Of a DNA stretch of 6,060 nucleotides, positions 5,679 to 6,060 are shown one piece after another; the first letter of the stretch is position 1, and every line of letters begins with the position of its first letter. The position numbers were made by a program, and so were the translations under genes. The DNA comes from Thermoflexales bacterium. GTDB taxonomy: Bacteria > Chloroflexota > Anaerolineae > B4-G1. The DNA lies in NCBI GenBank assembly GCA_007118795.1, contig SKQX01000215.1:1-6060 (forward strand), in the 5' to 3' direction. The notes under the pieces are model-generated. The model ran no database searches, was not told where the DNA came from, and worked only from the letters and a program-made list of their open reading frames with translations.

Positions 5679-5707
5679 TTGCCCCAAGTGGCCTTAGGCC
5701 GTATAAT
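5679..5707 (+). promoter_or_regulatory. Promoter for the plus-strand gene at 5972
   Basis: TTGCCC (-35, 5679-5684, 4/6) and a perfect TATAAT (-10, 5702-5707) are separated by 17 bp, with the predicted start near 5714. The spacer contains the palindrome GGCCT-T-AGGCC (5690-5700), ending one base before the -10, a plausible repressor or MerR-like site. The leader to the start codon would be about 258 nt. Confidence 0.6.
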
Positions 5708-5713
5708 ACCCTG

Positions 5714-5971
5714 GGATTCCGCTGCAGTCAACCCAGTGGGAGCCTGTACGGTCTTGTCGGTCTCCGAGGGTCGCGGGTTGCGGATGTGGGATGAGCAAGG
5801 CAGCAGGCCTATCGCTGTCACCCCCGGGCTGAGGCCAGATGGGCCAATGCCGGTCACCTTTGGGGCCAGAATAGCAGATTCCGGGCAACCCCGGGCCGAG
5901 CCTCCAACCAGCTTGGCCCGGCGTGGACACCCACCCGGGCCACAGAGATGACTGGGACAGGAGGCGTCTGT
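5714..5971 (+). promoter_or_regulatory. Long GC-rich leader with competing hairpins
   Basis: No gene is supported in this stretch. The clearest helix is CCGGGCCGAGC/GCTTGGCCCGG (5891-5901 with 5911-5921, 11 bp, 9-nt loop), which includes one G.U pair valid only in plus-strand RNA. Its 3' arm (GGCCCGG, 5915-5921) could instead pair with CCGGGCC at 5935-5941, while CCGGG at 5881-5885 can pair with CCCGG at 5890-5894. These options are mutually exclusive. The last one ends 31 nt before the ATG. No known riboswitch consensus was recognised. Confidence 0.4.
5849..5860 (+). repeat. Copy of the GCCGGTCACCTT motif
   Basis: This 12-mer is identical to the minus-strand reading of 3502-3513 and shares its first 11 bases with 3591-3601. 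All three copies are intergenic. It lies 112 nt upstream of the 5972 start codon and may be a shared regulator site or a remnant of a dispersed repeat. Confidence 0.4.
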
Positions 5972-6060
5972 ATGCCGGACTATCGAGTCCGTGACCACCC
6001 CATTCTGCCCACCGATGATGGGCCAACCCTCGAGTTCACCTGGAGAGGACGCAGCATGAC
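5972..6060 (+). CDS. Probable 2Fe-2S domain protein, sarcosine oxidase alpha/HcnA-like (partial, 5' end only)
   Basis: Only the first 29 codons are in the window. ATG 5972 has a strong AGGAGG with GGAGG 7 nt upstream, and the reading frame stays open to the edge. The peptide shows R-x-x-DHPIL (residues 7-12) and then EFTWRGRSM (21-29), which resembles the start of the ferredoxin-like domain found in sarcosine oxidase alpha, HcnA and related amine or amino-acid dehydrogenase subunits. In that family this is followed by an A-x-x-GE stretch and a Cys cluster; neither is visible here. The gene is divergent from hsp20 with a 407-nt shared intergenic region. I am confident it is a gene and only moderately confident of the family. 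Confidence 0.72.
   Translation, partial: MPDYRVRDHPILPTDDGPTLEFTWRGRSM

Noticed and set aside
5821..5862. TPP riboswitch, suggested by CTGAG and later AATGCCGG in the 5972 leader
   Set aside because: The order is vaguely similar, but the 5' GGGGUGCCC element and the GAACCUGAUC core are missing.
5642..5998. Minus-strand 118-codon ORF upstream of hsp20, and overlapping frames (5694-6026 minus, 5679-5951 plus)
   Set aside because: They overlap the divergent promoters, the repeat array and the start of the 5972 gene. They are low complexity, have no ribosome binding sites and resemble no family.

Overview
The window looks like a GC-rich bacterial chromosome segment with no sign of a mobile element. 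The compact SigA-type sigma factor (396 residues, acidic N-terminus, no large non-conserved insert), the single-PDZ HtrA protease and the GldA/GldF-like ABC pair would fit a Chloroflexota (Anaerolineae-like) genome. That assignment is an impression from protein style, not a proven taxonomy.

Layout. Four complete genes and one partial gene lie on the minus strand, and one partial gene starts on the plus strand at the right edge. Reading the minus strand 5' to 3' (right to left): a small heat-shock protein (5115-5564), an HtrA/DegP-type membrane-anchored serine protease (3674-4990), the housekeeping-type sigma factor rpoD/sigA (1764-2954), an ABC-2 exporter ATPase (405-1346) and its permease (1-373, running off the left edge). 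On the plus strand at 5972 a gene begins whose N-terminus resembles a 2Fe-2S (sarcosine-oxidase-alpha/HcnA-like) domain. It is divergent from hsp20.

How they work together. hsp20 and htrA form a protein-quality-control pair: a holding chaperone in the cytoplasm and a protease/chaperone outside the membrane. A hairpin separates them, but I see no separate promoter for htrA. The ATPase and permease are a two-gene (or longer) ABC-2 transport operon with its own promoter at 1396-1423.

Non-coding DNA is the most interesting part. (i) The sigma gene is preceded by a near-consensus promoter (TTGACA-N17-TATCAT, 3429-3457) and a leader of about 468 nt. The leader holds at least six hairpins, five of which gain G.U pairs only if the minus strand is transcribed. 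This is a candidate undescribed cis-regulatory RNA or ncRNA. (ii) The hsp20 promoter has three CTCTAA repeats phased at exactly 11 bp, the nearest sitting at the -35 position, like a PhoB/OmpR-type activator site. (iii) A 15-bp inverted repeat lies between htrA and the rpoD promoter, and its core recurs in the leader of the 5972 gene. (iv) The 5972 gene has a TATAAT promoter with a palindrome in its spacer, and a leader with competing GC-rich pairings. (v) The 417-nt gap between the sigma gene and the ABC operon holds a cluster of inverted repeats of unknown role.
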